A stretch of 64,000 bases of DNA from contig CABXSF010000002.1 in NCBI GenBank assembly GCA_902514805.1, positions 39,529 to 103,528 on the forward strand, read 5' to 3'. This DNA is from an uncultured Pelagibacteraceae bacterium. GTDB lineage: Bacteria; Pseudomonadota; Alphaproteobacteria; Pelagibacterales; Pelagibacteraceae. Positions 1-9,558 of this stretch are shown piece after piece. The notes beneath the pieces were generated by a model, which saw only the letters and a list, made by a program, of their open reading frames with translations, made no database searches and was not told the DNA's origin. A program made the translations under genes and the position numbers. Within the stretch, counting starts at the first letter, position 1. Every line of letters begins with the position of its first letter.

Positions 1-1
1 T

Positions 2-787
2 TTTAAAGTTCCTGGTAAAGGAAAACTTGAAATCAAATGGACATCTGAAGACGGTAAAGATACTAAAAATTATGAGGTATTCAATTTTCCAGGATCAGGG
101 GTGGCTTTATCAATGTACAATTTAGATAAATCAATAGAAGATTTTGCTCGATCTTGCTTTAACTATGGATTAATTAAAAAGTGGCCAGTTTTCCTTTCAA
201 CAAAAAACACGATTTTAAAAACTTACGATGGAAGATTTAAAGACATATTTCAGAGTATTTTTGAAAAAGAATTTAAATCGACATTTGAAAAGAATAATTT
301 AACCTATGAGCATAGGCTTATAGATGACATGGTTGCCTGCGCAATGAAGTGGAGTGGAAAATATATTTGGGCTTGTAAAAACTATGATGGTGACGTTCAA
401 TCAGATACTGTTGCTCAGGGATATGGTTCTCTTGGACTTATGACAAGTGTGCTGCTCGCACCAGATGGAAGAACAATGGAGGCAGAGGCTGCCCATGGAA
501 CTGTTACTAGACATTATCGAATGCATCAACAAGGAAAGGAAACTTCAACAAATCCTATAGCATCAATTTTTGCTTGGACTAGAGGACTTGCTCATAGAGG
601 AAAATTAGATGCAAATGATGAGCTAATAAAATTTGCAAATACGTTAGAAAAGGTTTGTATTGATTGTGTTGAAACTGGATCAATGACTAAAGACTTAGCA
701 ATTTTAATAGATACAAATCAAAAATACCTTACTACAAATCAATTTCTTGATGCAATCGATGGAAATTTGAAAAAGAAGTTAAATTAA
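2..787 (+). CDS. icd: NADP-dependent isocitrate dehydrogenase (3' part)
   Basis: Oxidatively decarboxylates isocitrate to 2-oxoglutarate in the TCA cycle, yielding NADPH. The open frame enters from the left edge (first full codon at position 2), so the N-terminal part is outside the window and only about 261 residues are seen. Motifs of the eukaryote-like dimeric NADP-IDH family are present: YDGRFKD, the metal-binding RLIDDMVA segment, [17 protein letters not shown], and [11 protein letters not shown], whose Arg/His pair binds the NADP 2'-phosphate in this family. It converges on alaS, and the two coding regions overlap by 9 bp at their 3' ends with no terminator between. The family assignment is firm. 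Confidence 0.95.
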   Translation, partial: FKVPGKGKLEIKWTSEDGKDTKNYEVFNFPGSGVALSMYNLDKSIEDFARSCFNYGLIKKWPVFLSTKNTILKTYDGRFKDIFQSIFEKEFKSTFEKNNLTYEHRLIDDMVACAMKWSGKYIWACKNYDGDVQSDTVAQGYGSLGLMTSVLLAPDGRTMEAEAAHGTVTRHYRMHQQGKETSTNPIASIFAWTRGLAHRGKLDANDELIKFANTLEKVCIDCVETGSMTKDLAILIDTNQKYLTTNQFLDAIDGNLKKKLN

Positions 788-3445
788 ACTTTTAATCTTT
801 TCAAAACTTTCTTCTATTTTATTTGAATGAACTCCACCAGCTTGAGCAAAATCAGATCTACCTCCACCACCTTTTCCACCAAGAATTTCTGAACCAGATT
901 TTACAAATTTTATTGCATCATACTTTTTAGTTAAAGAGCCTGTAACTCCCACTGCTAAACCGATTTTGTCATCTTTAATTGCATATATAACAACAATACC
1001 TTCTTTAATATCTTTCTTACCTTGATCAACAAGTCTTCTTAATTCTTTAAAGGGTAAGTCATCTATTTTTTGAAATCTAATATTAATCTTTTTAATATTA
1101 TCATCTTTAACAATATTTTTTTTCTTATCTGATAAAATACTCTTTACTGTTATTTCCTCTAATTGTTTTGTCAGCTCCTTAATTGTAATCTTTAGGTCAT
1201 CTAATTTTTTTACTGGTTTTCCTCCAAGCTTGGTGATTTCATTCGTTAACGATTTGATAGTTTCTTCATTTTTTTGAGAAGACAAACTAGACATCTTATC
1301 TTTTGACTTTAGATATTCTTTTAGTTGTTTGTCTCTTAATGCTTCAACCCGTCTAACACCTGCTGCTATTGATGACTGGCTAACTACTTTAAATTTACCA
1401 ACTTCACCAGTGTTTTTTACATGGGTTCCACCACAAAGTTCTGTTGAAAAATATTTGTTACCTTCTTCACCCATAAACACAACTCTAACTTCATCTCCAT
1501 ATTTTTCACCGAATAAAGCCATTGCACCTTGTTCAATTCCCTCTTCAGGAGTCATTAATCGTGTAACAACTTCCGTTTTTGAGTTTACAAACTTGTTAAC
1601 ATTTTCATCAATTTTTTTCATTTCTTCATCTGTGATTGGTTTCATATGACTAAAATCAAATCTTAATCTATCCGGCGCAACTAATGATCCTTTTTGCATT
1701 ACATGTGTTCCTAAAGTTCTTCTAAGAGATTCATGTAATAAATGTGTTGCTGAGTGATAGGCTCTAATATTTTGACGTCTTTCTGTGTTTATTTTTAATT
1801 CAACATTATCTTTAAGTTTAATTGTTCCTTTTGAAACTTTACCAAAGTGAACAAATAAGTTTCCAATTTTTTTTTGAACATCGGTTACCTCAAATTCATT
1901 TTCACCTGAAGTTATAGTACCTTTGTCACCAACCTGACCACCTGACTCCCCATAAAAAGGAGTTTGATTTAAAATAATTTGTCCTTCTTCACCTTCTTTA
2001 AGTTGTTGAATTTCTTTATCATCTTTAATTATTGCATTAACACTTCCTTCAGCCTGATTAGTCTCATAACCTAAAAATTCAGTGGGACCAATTTTCTCTT
2101 TTAGATTAAACCAAATTTCACTGACTGAACTATCCCCTGAACCTTTCCAATTCTTTTTTGCTAGTTCCCTACTTTTTTTCATCATCTCATCAAATTTATT
2201 GTTATCTACTTGAAGAGATTTGTTCTTAAGAATATCTTCAGTTAAATCTAACGGAAATCCATAAGTATCATAAAGTTTAAATGCAACTTCACCTGGGAGA
2301 ACCTTGTCTATTTTTGAGATTTCATCGTCTAAAATTTTCATACCTCTTTCTAATAAAACCAAAAATTTTTCTTCCTCCATTTTCAAGGTTTCTTTAATAA
2401 GCGACTCTGCTCTTTTTAATTCTGGATAATTTTTAGACATTTCATCTAAAAGAGTTTTAAAAATATTGTAAAAAATTGGTTCTTTAGATCCAAGTAAATG
2501 TGAGTGTCTCATTCCTCTTCTCATAATTCTTCTAAGTACATAGCCTCTTCCTTCATTAGATGGTAACACACCTTCAGCAAGTAGAAACGAACTTGCCCTT
2601 AAGTGATCAGCTATTACTCTAAAACTTGATAAATTATTTTCGTTTGGTTTAACTTTTACAGTTTCTGAAATTGAATTTATTAATTTTAAGAAATGATCTG
2701 TTTTATAATTGTCATGTGTACCTTGAAGAAGTGCTGCCATTCTCTCAAGACCCATACCTGTATCTACTGAAGGTTTGGGTAAATCTATTCTTTTATCTTT
2801 TGAAATCTGTTCATATTGCATGAAAACTAAGTTCCAAATCTCAATATATCTGTCGCCATCTTGGTCTTTGCTTCCGGGTAGCCCACCTTTTAAATGATCC
2901 CCGTGATCATAAAAAATTTCAGAACAAGGGCCACATGGACCTGTTTCACCCATTGACCAAAAGTTATCTGAGGTGGAAATTTTAATTATTTTATTTTCAT
3001 TTAAGCCTGATATTTTTTTCCAAAGTTTAAATGCTTCTTCATCTTCATTAAAAACTGTGAAATAAAGTCTATTTTTATCTAATCCAAAATCTTTAGTTAT
3101 TAAATTCCATGCAAGCTCTATTGCTCTTTCTTTAAAATAATCCCCAAACGAAAAGTTTCCAAGCATTTCAAAAAAGGTGTGGTGTCTTGGGGTATATCCA
3201 ACATTTTCTAAATCATTATGTTTTCCGCCTGCTCTAACACATTTTTGTGAAGTAGTGGCTCTTTTATAATCTCTTTTCTCTAACCCTGTAAAAACATTTT
3301 TGAATTGAACCATTCCAGAATTTGCAAACATTAATGTTGGATCATTGTTAGGAACAAGATTGCTAGACTCAACTATTTTATGATCATTTTTCTCAAAATA
3401 TTTGAGAAAAGTATTTCTTATTTCATTTAAGGTTTTTTGAGCCAT
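779..3445 (-). CDS. alaS: Alanyl-tRNA synthetase
   Basis: Charges tRNA-Ala with alanine and edits mischarged Ser/Gly. It is 888 residues, the normal bacterial length. The N-terminal class II catalytic core begins near residue 10 ([12 protein letters not shown] and [19 protein letters not shown]). The editing domain has the [11 protein letters not shown] zinc motif near residue 565 and CGGTHV near 670. The C-terminal C-Ala domain ends with [16 protein letters not shown]. The ATG start is followed directly by the conserved N-terminus. It lies downstream of recA in the same orientation, but a strong hairpin terminator separates them, so alaS probably has its own promoter in the 3446-3490 stretch. 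It overlaps icd tail to tail by 9 bp. Confidence 0.97.
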   Translation of the reverse strand: MAQKTLNEIRNTFLKYFEKNDHKIVESSNLVPNNDPTLMFANSGMVQFKNVFTGLEKRDYKRATTSQKCVRAGGKHNDLENVGYTPRHHTFFEMLGNFSFGDYFKERAIELAWNLITKDFGLDKNRLYFTVFNEDEEAFKLWKKISGLNENKIIKISTSDNFWSMGETGPCGPCSEIFYDHGDHLKGGLPGSKDQDGDRYIEIWNLVFMQYEQISKDKRIDLPKPSVDTGMGLERMAALLQGTHDNYKTDHFLKLINSISETVKVKPNENNLSSFRVIADHLRASSFLLAEGVLPSNEGRGYVLRRIMRRGMRHSHLLGSKEPIFYNIFKTLLDEMSKNYPELKRAESLIKETLKMEEEKFLVLLERGMKILDDEISKIDKVLPGEVAFKLYDTYGFPLDLTEDILKNKSLQVDNNKFDEMMKKSRELAKKNWKGSGDSSVSEIWFNLKEKIGPTEFLGYETNQAEGSVNAIIKDDKEIQQLKEGEEGQIILNQTPFYGESGGQVGDKGTITSGENEFEVTDVQKKIGNLFVHFGKVSKGTIKLKDNVELKINTERRQNIRAYHSATHLLHESLRRTLGTHVMQKGSLVAPDRLRFDFSHMKPITDEEMKKIDENVNKFVNSKTEVVTRLMTPEEGIEQGAMALFGEKYGDEVRVVFMGEEGNKYFSTELCGGTHVKNTGEVGKFKVVSQSSIAAGVRRVEALRDKQLKEYLKSKDKMSSLSSQKNEETIKSLTNEITKLGGKPVKKLDDLKITIKELTKQLEEITVKSILSDKKKNIVKDDNIKKINIRFQKIDDLPFKELRRLVDQGKKDIKEGIVVIYAIKDDKIGLAVGVTGSLTKKYDAIKFVKSGSEILGGKGGGGRSDFAQAGGVHSNKIEESFEKIKSLI

Positions 3446-3493
3446 ATTTTTAAAATACAGCTTTTTTAAATGATGTCTATAATCTTAAGGGGA

Positions 3494-3519
3494 AAAAGGC
3501 GCCTGTTACAGCGCCTTTT
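3494..3519 (-). terminator. Rho-independent terminator of recA
   Basis: A 9-bp perfect stem (3494-3502 with 3511-3519, core GGCGC/GCGCC) encloses an 8-nt loop. Read on the minus strand it is followed by a run of T. It sits just downstream of the recA stop codon and upstream of alaS, and its GC-rich stem stands out against the AT-rich surroundings. Confidence 0.85.
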
Positions 3520-3542
3520 CTTAACTAATAATGACTATTTAG

Positions 3543-4667
3543 CTAATTCTTTTTTGCAGGAGGAGACTCTTCTTTTTGGCTCGCTTCTATTTTTTCCTGA
3601 TCAAGTGGGTTACCTTCAATTTTTTTAGTAATCACACCTGCTTTTTCTCTAATTGCCATCTCTATTTCAGCGGCAACTTTTGGATTTTGTTCTAAGTAAA
3701 TTTTGGCATTTTCTCTTCCTTGACCAATTTTCTCACCTTTGTATGCATACCAAGCACCAGATTTTTCAACAATCTCTGCTTTTGCACCAAGGTCGATTAA
3801 TTCACCTACTTTACTAATTCCTTTTCCATACATTAGATCAAACTCAACTACTTTAAATGGTGGAGATACTTTGTTTTTAACAACTTTAACTCTTGTAGAA
3901 TTACCAATGATTGCATCTTTATCTTTTATCGCACCAATTCTTCTAATGTCCATTCTTACAGATGAGTAGAATTTTAATGCATTTCCACCTGATGTAGTTT
4001 CAGGACTTCCAAACATAACACCTATTTTCATTCTGATTTGGTTAATGAAAATCATCATTGTGTTTGTGTTTGATATTGAGCTAGTTAATTTTCTCAATGC
4101 CTGACTCATTAATCTTGATTGAAGACCTACGTGATGATCACCCATGTCCCCTTCAATTTCAGCTCTTGGTGTTAATGCTGCAACTGAGTCAATAACTATT
4201 ACAGAAATAGAACCTGACTTAACAAGTGTATCTGCTATCTCGAGTGCTTGCTCACCAGCATCAGGTTGGGAAATTAATAATTCCTCTGTATTTACACCTA
4301 ATTTTTTTGCATATACTGGGTCTAAAGCATGCTCTGCATCAACAAATGCGCATATTCCGCCAGATTTTTGAGCTTCAGCGACTACTTGAAGAGCAAGTGT
4401 TGTTTTTCCAGAAGACTCTGGACCATAAATTTCGACAATTCTTCCTTTCGGTAATCCACCAATACCTAAAGCTAAATCTAAGCTTAGAGAGCCTGTAGAA
4501 ATAGACTCTATATCCATAGCTTTTTTCTGGCCAAGCTTCATTACAGAACCTTTTCCAAAGTTATCAGTAATTTGACTGATAGCTGCGTCTAAAGCTTTAT
4601 TTTTTTCTTTATTTTCCAAGTCTTTATCTTTTGCGGTTTTCACCACTTTTAAGTTATTTTTTGTCAT
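3543..4667 (-). CDS. recA: Recombinase RecA
   Basis: DNA-dependent ATPase that drives homologous recombination and stimulates self-cleavage of LexA/UmuD-type proteins. It is 374 residues. Walker A GPESSGKT is at residues 82-89, Walker B (IVIDSVAAL) lies near 160, and loop L2/[12 protein letters not shown] near 230, followed by a Lys/Glu-rich C-terminal tail that normally tunes activity. An AGAGG Shine-Dalgarno precedes the ATG. It is monocistronic: a promoter lies in the upstream gap and a hairpin follows the stop. The promoter contains a motif also found upstream of umuDC in this window (see findings), which suggests damage-controlled expression. Confidence 0.98.
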   Translation of the reverse strand: MTKNNLKVVKTAKDKDLENKEKNKALDAAISQITDNFGKGSVMKLGQKKAMDIESISTGSLSLDLALGIGGLPKGRIVEIYGPESSGKTTLALQVVAEAQKSGGICAFVDAEHALDPVYAKKLGVNTEELLISQPDAGEQALEIADTLVKSGSISVIVIDSVAALTPRAEIEGDMGDHHVGLQSRLMSQALRKLTSSISNTNTMMIFINQIRMKIGVMFGSPETTSGGNALKFYSSVRMDIRRIGAIKDKDAIIGNSTRVKVVKNKVSPPFKVVEFDLMYGKGISKVGELIDLGAKAEIVEKSGAWYAYKGEKIGQGRENAKIYLEQNPKVAAEIEMAIREKAGVITKKIEGNPLDQEKIEASQKEESPPAKKN

Positions 4668-4714
4668 TTGATGCCTCTTTTTTATTAATTATTAACATAC
4701 GAATCATACTTTTA

Positions 4715-4742
4715 AATGTACACATTTTGTTCTCATTGGCAA
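4715..4742 (-). promoter_or_regulatory. Probable recA promoter with SOS-like operator
   Basis: On the minus strand, TTGCCA (4737-4742), a 16-bp spacer and TACATT (4715-4720) form a sigma70-like promoter about 50 bp upstream of the recA ATG. Lying across the spacer and -10 (4714-4737) is the plus-strand pattern AAATGTAC-N7-GTTCTCATT. It is a near match to the GTTC-N7-GTTC LexA box known from alphaproteobacteria and is repeated upstream of umuD. The placement suits a repressor. The motifs are visible; the function is inferred. Confidence 0.5.
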
Positions 4743-4764
4743 GGATTAAATAAAAAGCTCTAAA

Positions 4765-6069
4765 TTACTTAATAATATTGAGATATTTTGCGTTTAAAAG
4801 ACCTACTGATTTTAAAAGCTCTAACTGTGATAATAGAAGGTTTCTTTCTGAATTAGCTAGATTAATTCTAGCTGTTAAAAGAATTGTGTTTGATTGAATA
4901 ACATCAAGGGTAGTTCTTCCAAGGCCAGTTTCATATTCAACTGTTATCCCTTCGTGAGCAATTTCTGCAGCTTTCACCTGTGCACGAACAGAGGACAATA
5001 AACTATCAGAAGATTGAAACTTAGACCAGGCACTAGCAACGTTTGTTTCATTAGTTCTAACAGCATTATCTAAAAGTAATTGTTTTCGATTTTGTAAATT
5101 CTTACTTCTTTCAAGAGATGCTGAATTTTTTCCCCCTTGAAATATTGGCCATGAAATTTCAGCACTTACTGTCTCTTGTTCTCTTTCATCATACGATGAG
5201 CTAAAATCATCTGACTTTGAAGACTTAGCTGAAATGGTTGCTGAAGGTGAAAATTCAGAAAGTGCAATTTTAACATCCTTTTCGGATTGATCATATTCTA
5301 GTTTAGCAATTGTAAGATCTGGGTTATTCCCTTTTGAAATTTGAATTGCATTTTGAAGGGATATTGGAATTTCAAATATTATGTTTACATCTTCACTCAA
5401 ACTCTCAATATCATTTAGTGGACCTATAATCTTTTCATAAAGAAGTTTAGCGGTTACTAAATCATTTTGAGAGTTGATAAATTGTGCTTGTGCTCCGGCT
5501 AAAGATGACTCAGATTGAGCTAAGTCAGCCAAAGTTATTATTCCACTCTCCAGTCTATTTTGATCGGTTTCGACTTGTCTTTCTAACAAACCTAAGTTTT
5601 CTTTATTTATTTTAAATTTCTTATTTGCTAAGATAACTCCTGTAAATGCTTCAGCAGCACTTAATATAACTTCTTGTTCTTTCTTTAATAATTTTGCTTT
5701 TGCTAAATTTATTCCAATTTTACTTTTTTCAAGATCTGCCTTTCCACCTAAACCCTGAAAAACTTTTTGCTCTATCGTAACAGTTTGTGTTTCGGTATCT
5801 ACATCAGTAATAGCAGCACTAGTTCCATCACGATCTGTTAATTTTTTGGTGGTTGCTTCACTTTTGGTTCCAGTTATTGTAACAGACGGAAAAAACTCAC
5901 TTTTTGAAATTTTTAAATCCTCCTCAGAGACTGAAATATTTTTTCTTTCTGCATTCAATTCTGGGTTACTTAAATAAGCATCTTGCAATGCTTTATAAAA
6001 ATCTGCTGCATACAAATTTTGTACCGAAAAAAATAAAATTAAAAATATTATTCTTAAAGAATTAAGCAT
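4765..6069 (-). CDS. tolC: TolC-family outer membrane efflux/secretion channel
   Basis: Outer-membrane factor that pairs with inner-membrane pumps or type I secretion systems to export substrates across the periplasm. It is 434 residues. A signal peptide covers about residues 1-21 (hydrophobic LRIIFLILFFS, then NLYA-A). Two OEP repeats follow, roughly 25-215 and 235-425, each with long amphipathic helices rich in Ala/Ser/Gln. No membrane-fusion protein or pump gene is adjacent, so its partner is unknown. The start codon lies within the 3' end of the upstream kinase gene (8-bp overlap), which implies co-transcription with it. Confidence 0.88.
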   Translation of the reverse strand: MLNSLRIIFLILFFSVQNLYAADFYKALQDAYLSNPELNAERKNISVSEEDLKISKSEFFPSVTITGTKSEATTKKLTDRDGTSAAITDVDTETQTVTIEQKVFQGLGGKADLEKSKIGINLAKAKLLKKEQEVILSAAEAFTGVILANKKFKINKENLGLLERQVETDQNRLESGIITLADLAQSESSLAGAQAQFINSQNDLVTAKLLYEKIIGPLNDIESLSEDVNIIFEIPISLQNAIQISKGNNPDLTIAKLEYDQSEKDVKIALSEFSPSATISAKSSKSDDFSSSYDEREQETVSAEISWPIFQGGKNSASLERSKNLQNRKQLLLDNAVRTNETNVASAWSKFQSSDSLLSSVRAQVKAAEIAHEGITVEYETGLGRTTLDVIQSNTILLTARINLANSERNLLLSQLELLKSVGLLNAKYLNIIK

Positions 6070-6991
6070 GTTTAAACTTTACCTTTTTAATTTGATGGTT
6101 TTCATTTAGATCAATAACCGCTGAAGAATATTTTGGGGCATTCTTAAACATATTTTGAGTTATTCTTTGATAAGTCATCATAAAAGTTTCGACTTCTTTC
6201 TCATTCATTATCTTAGAGTTTTTTTTAGTTCCACTTTTCATTTTCAGTTTTTTTTCTTGTTTTAATCTCCATCTTTTTAACAATTTAAAATTTTTGGCTT
6301 TTAAATATAACAGACAATCTAGCTGGTTAAAGAGTTTTGAATATTTCGATTTAAGTTGATTATTAACATAACTTCTCCAAATTTTTTTTTTGTCTGCATT
6401 TTTTTCTAAAATATTCATTGGTCTATTTAAAGATTTTTTATTTTCAGGTTTAGCACCAATACACCAACCTTCCAAAATTAAAATATCCGGTTTCTTTTTT
6501 AACTTAAGCCAACTATTTTTTTTACACCTATCATCTATTGACTTATCAAATTTTGGAACACTAATTGATCTAAATGTATTTTTTTTAACTTTCCTAAAAA
6601 GATTAATCATTAATTGTATGTCATGAGTACCTGGAACCCCTCTTGTTAGCAATAGAGGATGTTTTTTTTTTGATAATAAAATTCTTTCTTTTCTAGTTTT
6701 ATAAAAATCATCTATAGAAATTTTGAAAACTTGTAATTTGAAATACTTGATAAGTACTAATTTAAATAAAGTTGAAATTGTTGTTTTTCCAGTCCCCTGG
6801 CCTCCTGCAAGACCAACGAGTAAGGTTTTTTTATCTTTCCTTTTTTTATTAATCCAAAAACATAAAGGAATTATATGGGATTTTATCATTTGATCTTTGT
6901 TTTTAAACTTTTCTTTTTTTGTTTCTTGTGACTGTATATATTTTACACAATCTTTTCCTACTTTTTCGAAACACTCTCTATAATTTTGCAT
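6062..6991 (-). CDS. P-loop kinase, D-glycerate 3-kinase (GLYK/Tda10-like)
   Basis: Member of the phosphoribulokinase/uridine-kinase superfamily branch that includes plant D-glycerate 3-kinase and yeast Tda10, which phosphorylate glycerate or related small acids. Length 309 residues. A P-loop GGQGTGKT is at residues 63-70, SIDDFYKTRKER near 96 is typical of this branch, GVPGTHD follows near 120, and LILEGWCIGAKP near 175 is the Walker-B-like region. The first about 50 residues are charged and poorly conserved. It lies between the GFA genes (1-bp gap) and tolC (8-bp overlap). The family is clear; glycerate as substrate is inferred from family resemblance and would fit glycolate/glyoxylate assimilation. 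Confidence 0.75.
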   Translation of the reverse strand: MQNYRECFEKVGKDCVKYIQSQETKKEKFKNKDQMIKSHIIPLCFWINKKRKDKKTLLVGLAGGQGTGKTTISTLFKLVLIKYFKLQVFKISIDDFYKTRKERILLSKKKHPLLLTRGVPGTHDIQLMINLFRKVKKNTFRSISVPKFDKSIDDRCKKNSWLKLKKKPDILILEGWCIGAKPENKKSLNRPMNILEKNADKKKIWRSYVNNQLKSKYSKLFNQLDCLLYLKAKNFKLLKRWRLKQEKKLKMKSGTKKNSKIMNEKEVETFMMTYQRITQNMFKNAPKYSSAVIDLNENHQIKKVKFKHA

Positions 6992-6992
6992 C

Positions 6993-7364
6993 TTATTTTT
7001 TTTGATCTAATGGGTGGTTTTCACCATTATTGACTGGAACATCTTTTAAAGCAAAAGTATCTATGTCGTCAATACATGCAAGGTTTATTCCATAAATTTT
7101 TGGATTAATTCTTGGTCTATTGTGAGTATGAATACCACATATAGAACAGAAATAGTGTCTGGCAACTTTTGTATAATATTGATAAAGTTTTAATATTTTT
7201 TCGCCTTTAATTAATTTGAAATCATTCTCTCCTACTACACCAATTATGTATCCTTTTCTTTTACATAAAGAACAATTGCATCTCATGAATTTTTCAATAC
7301 CTGTTTCAGGTATCTTTACTTCAGCTTCAACTTCACCACAATGACATGTTAATTTTTTAATCAT
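6993..7364 (-). CDS. GFA (CENP-V/GFA, DUF636) domain zinc protein, copy A
   Basis: Small zinc-binding protein of the family named after glutathione-dependent formaldehyde-activating enzyme. Length 123 residues, a complete single domain. The expected cysteines are C7 and C9 (CHC), C29, C31 and C34 (CNCSLC), and C73 and C76 (CSIC), followed by GIHTHNRPR. A close paralogue lies immediately upstream, and the ATG of this gene overlaps that gene's stop (ATGA), so the two are translationally coupled. The true substrate of most GFA proteins is unproven. A role in formaldehyde or another thiol adduct is only an inference, though SAR11 bacteria are known to oxidise C1 compounds. Confidence 0.8.
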   Translation of the reverse strand: MIKKLTCHCGEVEAEVKIPETGIEKFMRCNCSLCKRKGYIIGVVGENDFKLIKGEKILKLYQYYTKVARHYFCSICGIHTHNRPRINPKIYGINLACIDDIDTFALKDVPVNNGENHPLDQKK

Positions 7365-7735
7365 TTTTCAATTCTATCCATCTTATGATTTTTACCATTA
7401 TTTACTCTTACGTTAAGTTCAAATAATTCTTTGGTTGATATATCTTCCAAACATCCAACGTTAACTCCATATGTATTTGGATCACTCCTTCTTAAATTAT
7501 GGGTATTTATTCCGCAGACTGAACAAAAAAAGTGCTTTGCAGCTTTTGTATTGAATTGGTAACATTTAATTTTTTCTGCACCCTTTATTATTTCCAAATC
7601 TTCCTTATCCACTATTGTTGTTATAGAGCCTTTTCTTTTACAAATAGAGCAGTTACATCTGTAATAATCATTTGATTTTTCTTTTAATTTTATTTTTATT
7701 TCTATTGCTCCGCAGTGACACGTTAATTTTTTCAT
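7361..7735 (-). CDS. GFA (CENP-V/GFA, DUF636) domain zinc protein, copy B
   Basis: Paralogue of the gene directly downstream, 124 residues. It has the same cysteine layout: C6 and C8, C27, C29 and C32, C71 and C74, followed by GINTHNLRR. The two proteins align end to end without large gaps and share the LTCHCG start, the CNCS-CKRKG core and the C-terminal VNNGENHP/VNNGKNHK-type ending, so they look like a tandem duplication that has since diverged. Head of a four-gene minus-strand run (GFA-B, GFA-A, kinase, tolC). It is divergent from umuDC across a 169-bp gap to the umuD ATG. Function is not established beyond the family. Confidence 0.8.
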   Translation of the reverse strand: MKKLTCHCGAIEIKIKLKEKSNDYYRCNCSICKRKGSITTIVDKEDLEIIKGAEKIKCYQFNTKAAKHFFCSVCGINTHNLRRSDPNTYGVNVGCLEDISTKELFELNVRVNNGKNHKMDRIEK

Positions 7736-7780
7736 CTCTTTTTTACTCTATCCCTTGTAAAAGTTATCCACAACGTATCA

Positions 7781-7804
7781 AAATGTAGTTTCAGTGTTCT
7801 CGTT
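7781..7804 (+). promoter_or_regulatory. SOS-box-like motif upstream of umuDC
   Basis: AAATGTAG-N7-GTTCTCGTT at 7781-7804 has the same spacing and 15 of 17 identical bases outside the N7 as 4714-4737 in the recA promoter. It resembles the alphaproteobacterial LexA box GTTC-N7-GTTC with an imperfect first half. It lies about 70 bp upstream of the best promoter for umuD, farther than expected for simple repression, so either another promoter is used or the role differs. Confidence 0.45.
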
Positions 7805-7823
7805 TTGATTCACTTTTGATTCA
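7803..7823. repeat. Tandem 10-bp direct repeat upstream of umuD
   Basis: TTTTGATTCA occurs at 7803-7812 and again at 7814-7823, an 11-bp period (one helical turn). It lies between the SOS-like motif (7781-7804) and the candidate umuD promoter (7849-7877). The repeat is seen directly; an operator role is inferred. Confidence 0.45.
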
Positions 7824-7848
7824 ATTTCAGACTCAAAATACAACCTAT

Positions 7849-7877
7849 TTGACTATATCGATTTATTAGGCTATTAA
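7849..7877 (+). promoter_or_regulatory. Candidate sigma70 promoter of umuDC
   Basis: TTGACT at 7849-7854, a 17-bp spacer and TATTAA at 7872-7877 place the transcript start near 7884. That position excludes the TTG codon at 7878 as the umuD start and supports the ATG at 7905. Confidence 0.5.
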
Positions 7878-7904
7878 TTGCAAAAGAACAAAATAAGAAC
7901 ACTT

Positions 7905-8300
7905 ATGAAGCTAACTATACCCTATTATTTACACAAAGCTGGAGCAGGTTTTCCTTCGCCAGCTACCGACTACATTGAGGAAGACATAGATCTAAATGTT
8001 CACCTCATAAAAAATGTTCCTGCAACATTTATAATTAGGGTACAGGGAAAATCTATGGTCAACGCTGGAATTTATGACGGAGATCTATTAGTTGTAGACA
8101 AAAGTCTAAAGCCTAAAAACTTTTCTACTGTTATAGCAAATGTTCACGACGAACTCGTTGTTAAAAATTTTGTTAAAGAAAAAGATAGGCAATTTTTAAC
8201 CTCAGGATCTAAAAAATTTGAGGATAGAATTTTAATAAATGAAGAAGCAGATATTTTTGTTTGGGGGGTCGTAACTTATGTCATCCACTCTGTATACTAA
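7905..8300 (+). CDS. umuD: UmuD translesion polymerase V accessory protein
   Basis: Self-cleaving S24-family protein; UmuD' plus UmuC forms DNA polymerase V. From the ATG at 7905 the protein has 131 residues. The cleavage site is A14-G15 (KAGAGFPSP), the nucleophile is S50 in GKSM and the general base is K87 in VVKN. Each is exactly 10 less than the E. coli numbers (24/25, 60, 97), which supports this start. A frame extension to a TTG at 7878 adds nine residues but probably lies before the transcript start. The site is Ala-Gly, as in LexA, rather than Cys-Gly. There is no DNA-binding domain, so it is not LexA. It overlaps umuC by 23 bp. Confidence 0.9.
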   Translation: MKLTIPYYLHKAGAGFPSPATDYIEEDIDLNVHLIKNVPATFIIRVQGKSMVNAGIYDGDLLVVDKSLKPKNFSTVIANVHDELVVKNFVKEKDRQFLTSGSKKFEDRILINEEADIFVWGVVTYVIHSVY

Positions 8301-9558
8301 AAAAATTGCATTGATAGATTGCAATTCTTTCTATGTTTCTTGTGAAAGATTATTCAATCCAAAAATAAGAAAGTTACCTGTGGTAGTTCTTTCTAATAAT
8401 GATGGATGTATAATATCGAGATCTAACGAGGCTAAAGCCTTAGGAATTAAAATGGGAGAGCCTTATTTTAAAGCACGAAATATTATCATAAAAAATAATG
8501 TTCAAGTATTTTCGTCAAACTATTCTCTATATGGGGACATATCACGAAGAGTAATGCGAACACTAAAAAGATTTAACTCAAAAATAGAAGTTTATTCTAT
8601 TGATGAAGCCTTTCTAGATTTATCTAATTTTTCAGACAAAGATGTAAAGGATGTTGGTAAAGAAATTAGAAATACTGTTTTACAATGGACTGGTATACCA
8701 ACTAGTATCGGAATAGCTGAAACTAAAACTTTAAGCAAAGTTGCAAATCACATAGCGAAAAAACAGAAGTCAGGTGTTGTAAGTTTGGTCAATATTAGGG
8801 ACTTAGACCCAATATTAGAAAAAGTTGAAGTAAGAGATATATGGGGAGTTGGAAAACAACTCTCAAAGTTTTATATCAAAAACGGGATTTATAATGCAAA
8901 ACAATTAAAAAATGCCTCGAACACTTGGATTAAAAAAACTAAAAATGTTCTTAGTTCAAGAACTGCTATGGAGCTTAGAGGTGTTCCTTGTATCGAAATT
9001 GAAACTAAACAAGCAAAAAGAAAAAGTTGTTGTGTATCAAGATCGTTTGGAAAGAAAGTAGAAAAACTTAGAGAACTAAAAGAGTCTGTAACGAGCTACT
9101 GTTTGAATGCAGCAGAAAAAATTAGATCTGAGTCATTAGTATGCAAATCTGTTACGATTTTTATAAGAACAAGTCCTTTTCAAAATAAAGGTATATTTTA
9201 TTCAAATTCAAAGACAATCGACTTTCCTATTGCAACAAATAATAGTATCGAAATAGTTAAAAATGCTCTTACAGGTCTTGATCTAATATACAAAGATGGA
9301 TTTAAGTATCAAAAAGCTGGTATAATTTTGTCAGGCTTGTCTGACTCTGAAAAGGGAAATAGTTTATTTAAGTCTACAAAAGACGAGAAGATAAAAAATT
9401 TAATGCAATCTATTGATAATACTAACTATAGATATGGAAGATCAACAATTAGCTTAGCAAGTGCAGGAATAAATAAAAAATGGAGTATGAGAAGACAATA
9501 TTCCTCAAAAATTGATACAGCAGATTTTTATTGTTTACCTAAAATAGTAGCAAACTAG
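8278..9558 (+). CDS. umuC: UmuC, catalytic subunit of DNA polymerase V
   Basis: Y-family DNA polymerase for error-prone bypass of lesions. It has 426 residues, the usual length. Catalytic acids are D14 ([13 protein letters not shown]) and D109/E110 ([10 protein letters not shown]). The palm/fingers segment [18 protein letters not shown] is complete, a helix-hairpin-helix thumb segment lies near residue 190 ([10 protein letters not shown]), and a little-finger and C-terminal domain follow from about 240 on. The ATG lies inside the end of umuD, so the pair is translationally coupled. It converges with a glycosyltransferase gene, the two stop codons sharing the palindrome CTAG (9555-9558). Confidence 0.96.
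   Translation: MSSTLYTKKIALIDCNSFYVSCERLFNPKIRKLPVVVLSNNDGCIISRSNEAKALGIKMGEPYFKARNIIIKNNVQVFSSNYSLYGDISRRVMRTLKRFNSKIEVYSIDEAFLDLSNFSDKDVKDVGKEIRNTVLQWTGIPTSIGIAETKTLSKVANHIAKKQKSGVVSLVNIRDLDPILEKVEVRDIWGVGKQLSKFYIKNGIYNAKQLKNASNTWIKKTKNVLSSRTAMELRGVPCIEIETKQAKRKSCCVSRSFGKKVEKLRELKESVTSYCLNAAEKIRSESLVCKSVTIFIRTSPFQNKGIFYSNSKTIDFPIATNNSIEIVKNALTGLDLIYKDGFKYQKAGIILSGLSDSEKGNSLFKSTKDEKIKNLMQSIDNTNYRYGRSTISLASAGINKKWSMRRQYSSKIDTADFYCLPKIVAN

Noticed and set aside
1329..1649. Open frame on the plus strand inside alaS
   Set aside because: It lies wholly within the conserved alaS coding region in antisense; its protein has no recognisable family and reflects codon bias of alaS.
7878..7904. TTG start for umuD
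   Set aside because: It would lie just after the -10 of the best promoter and before its expected transcript start; residue numbering against E. coli UmuD fits the ATG at 7905.
7905..8300. LexA repressor
   Set aside because: Although the cleavage site is Ala-Gly as in LexA, there is no N-terminal helix-turn-helix domain and the gene is coupled to umuC, so it is UmuD.
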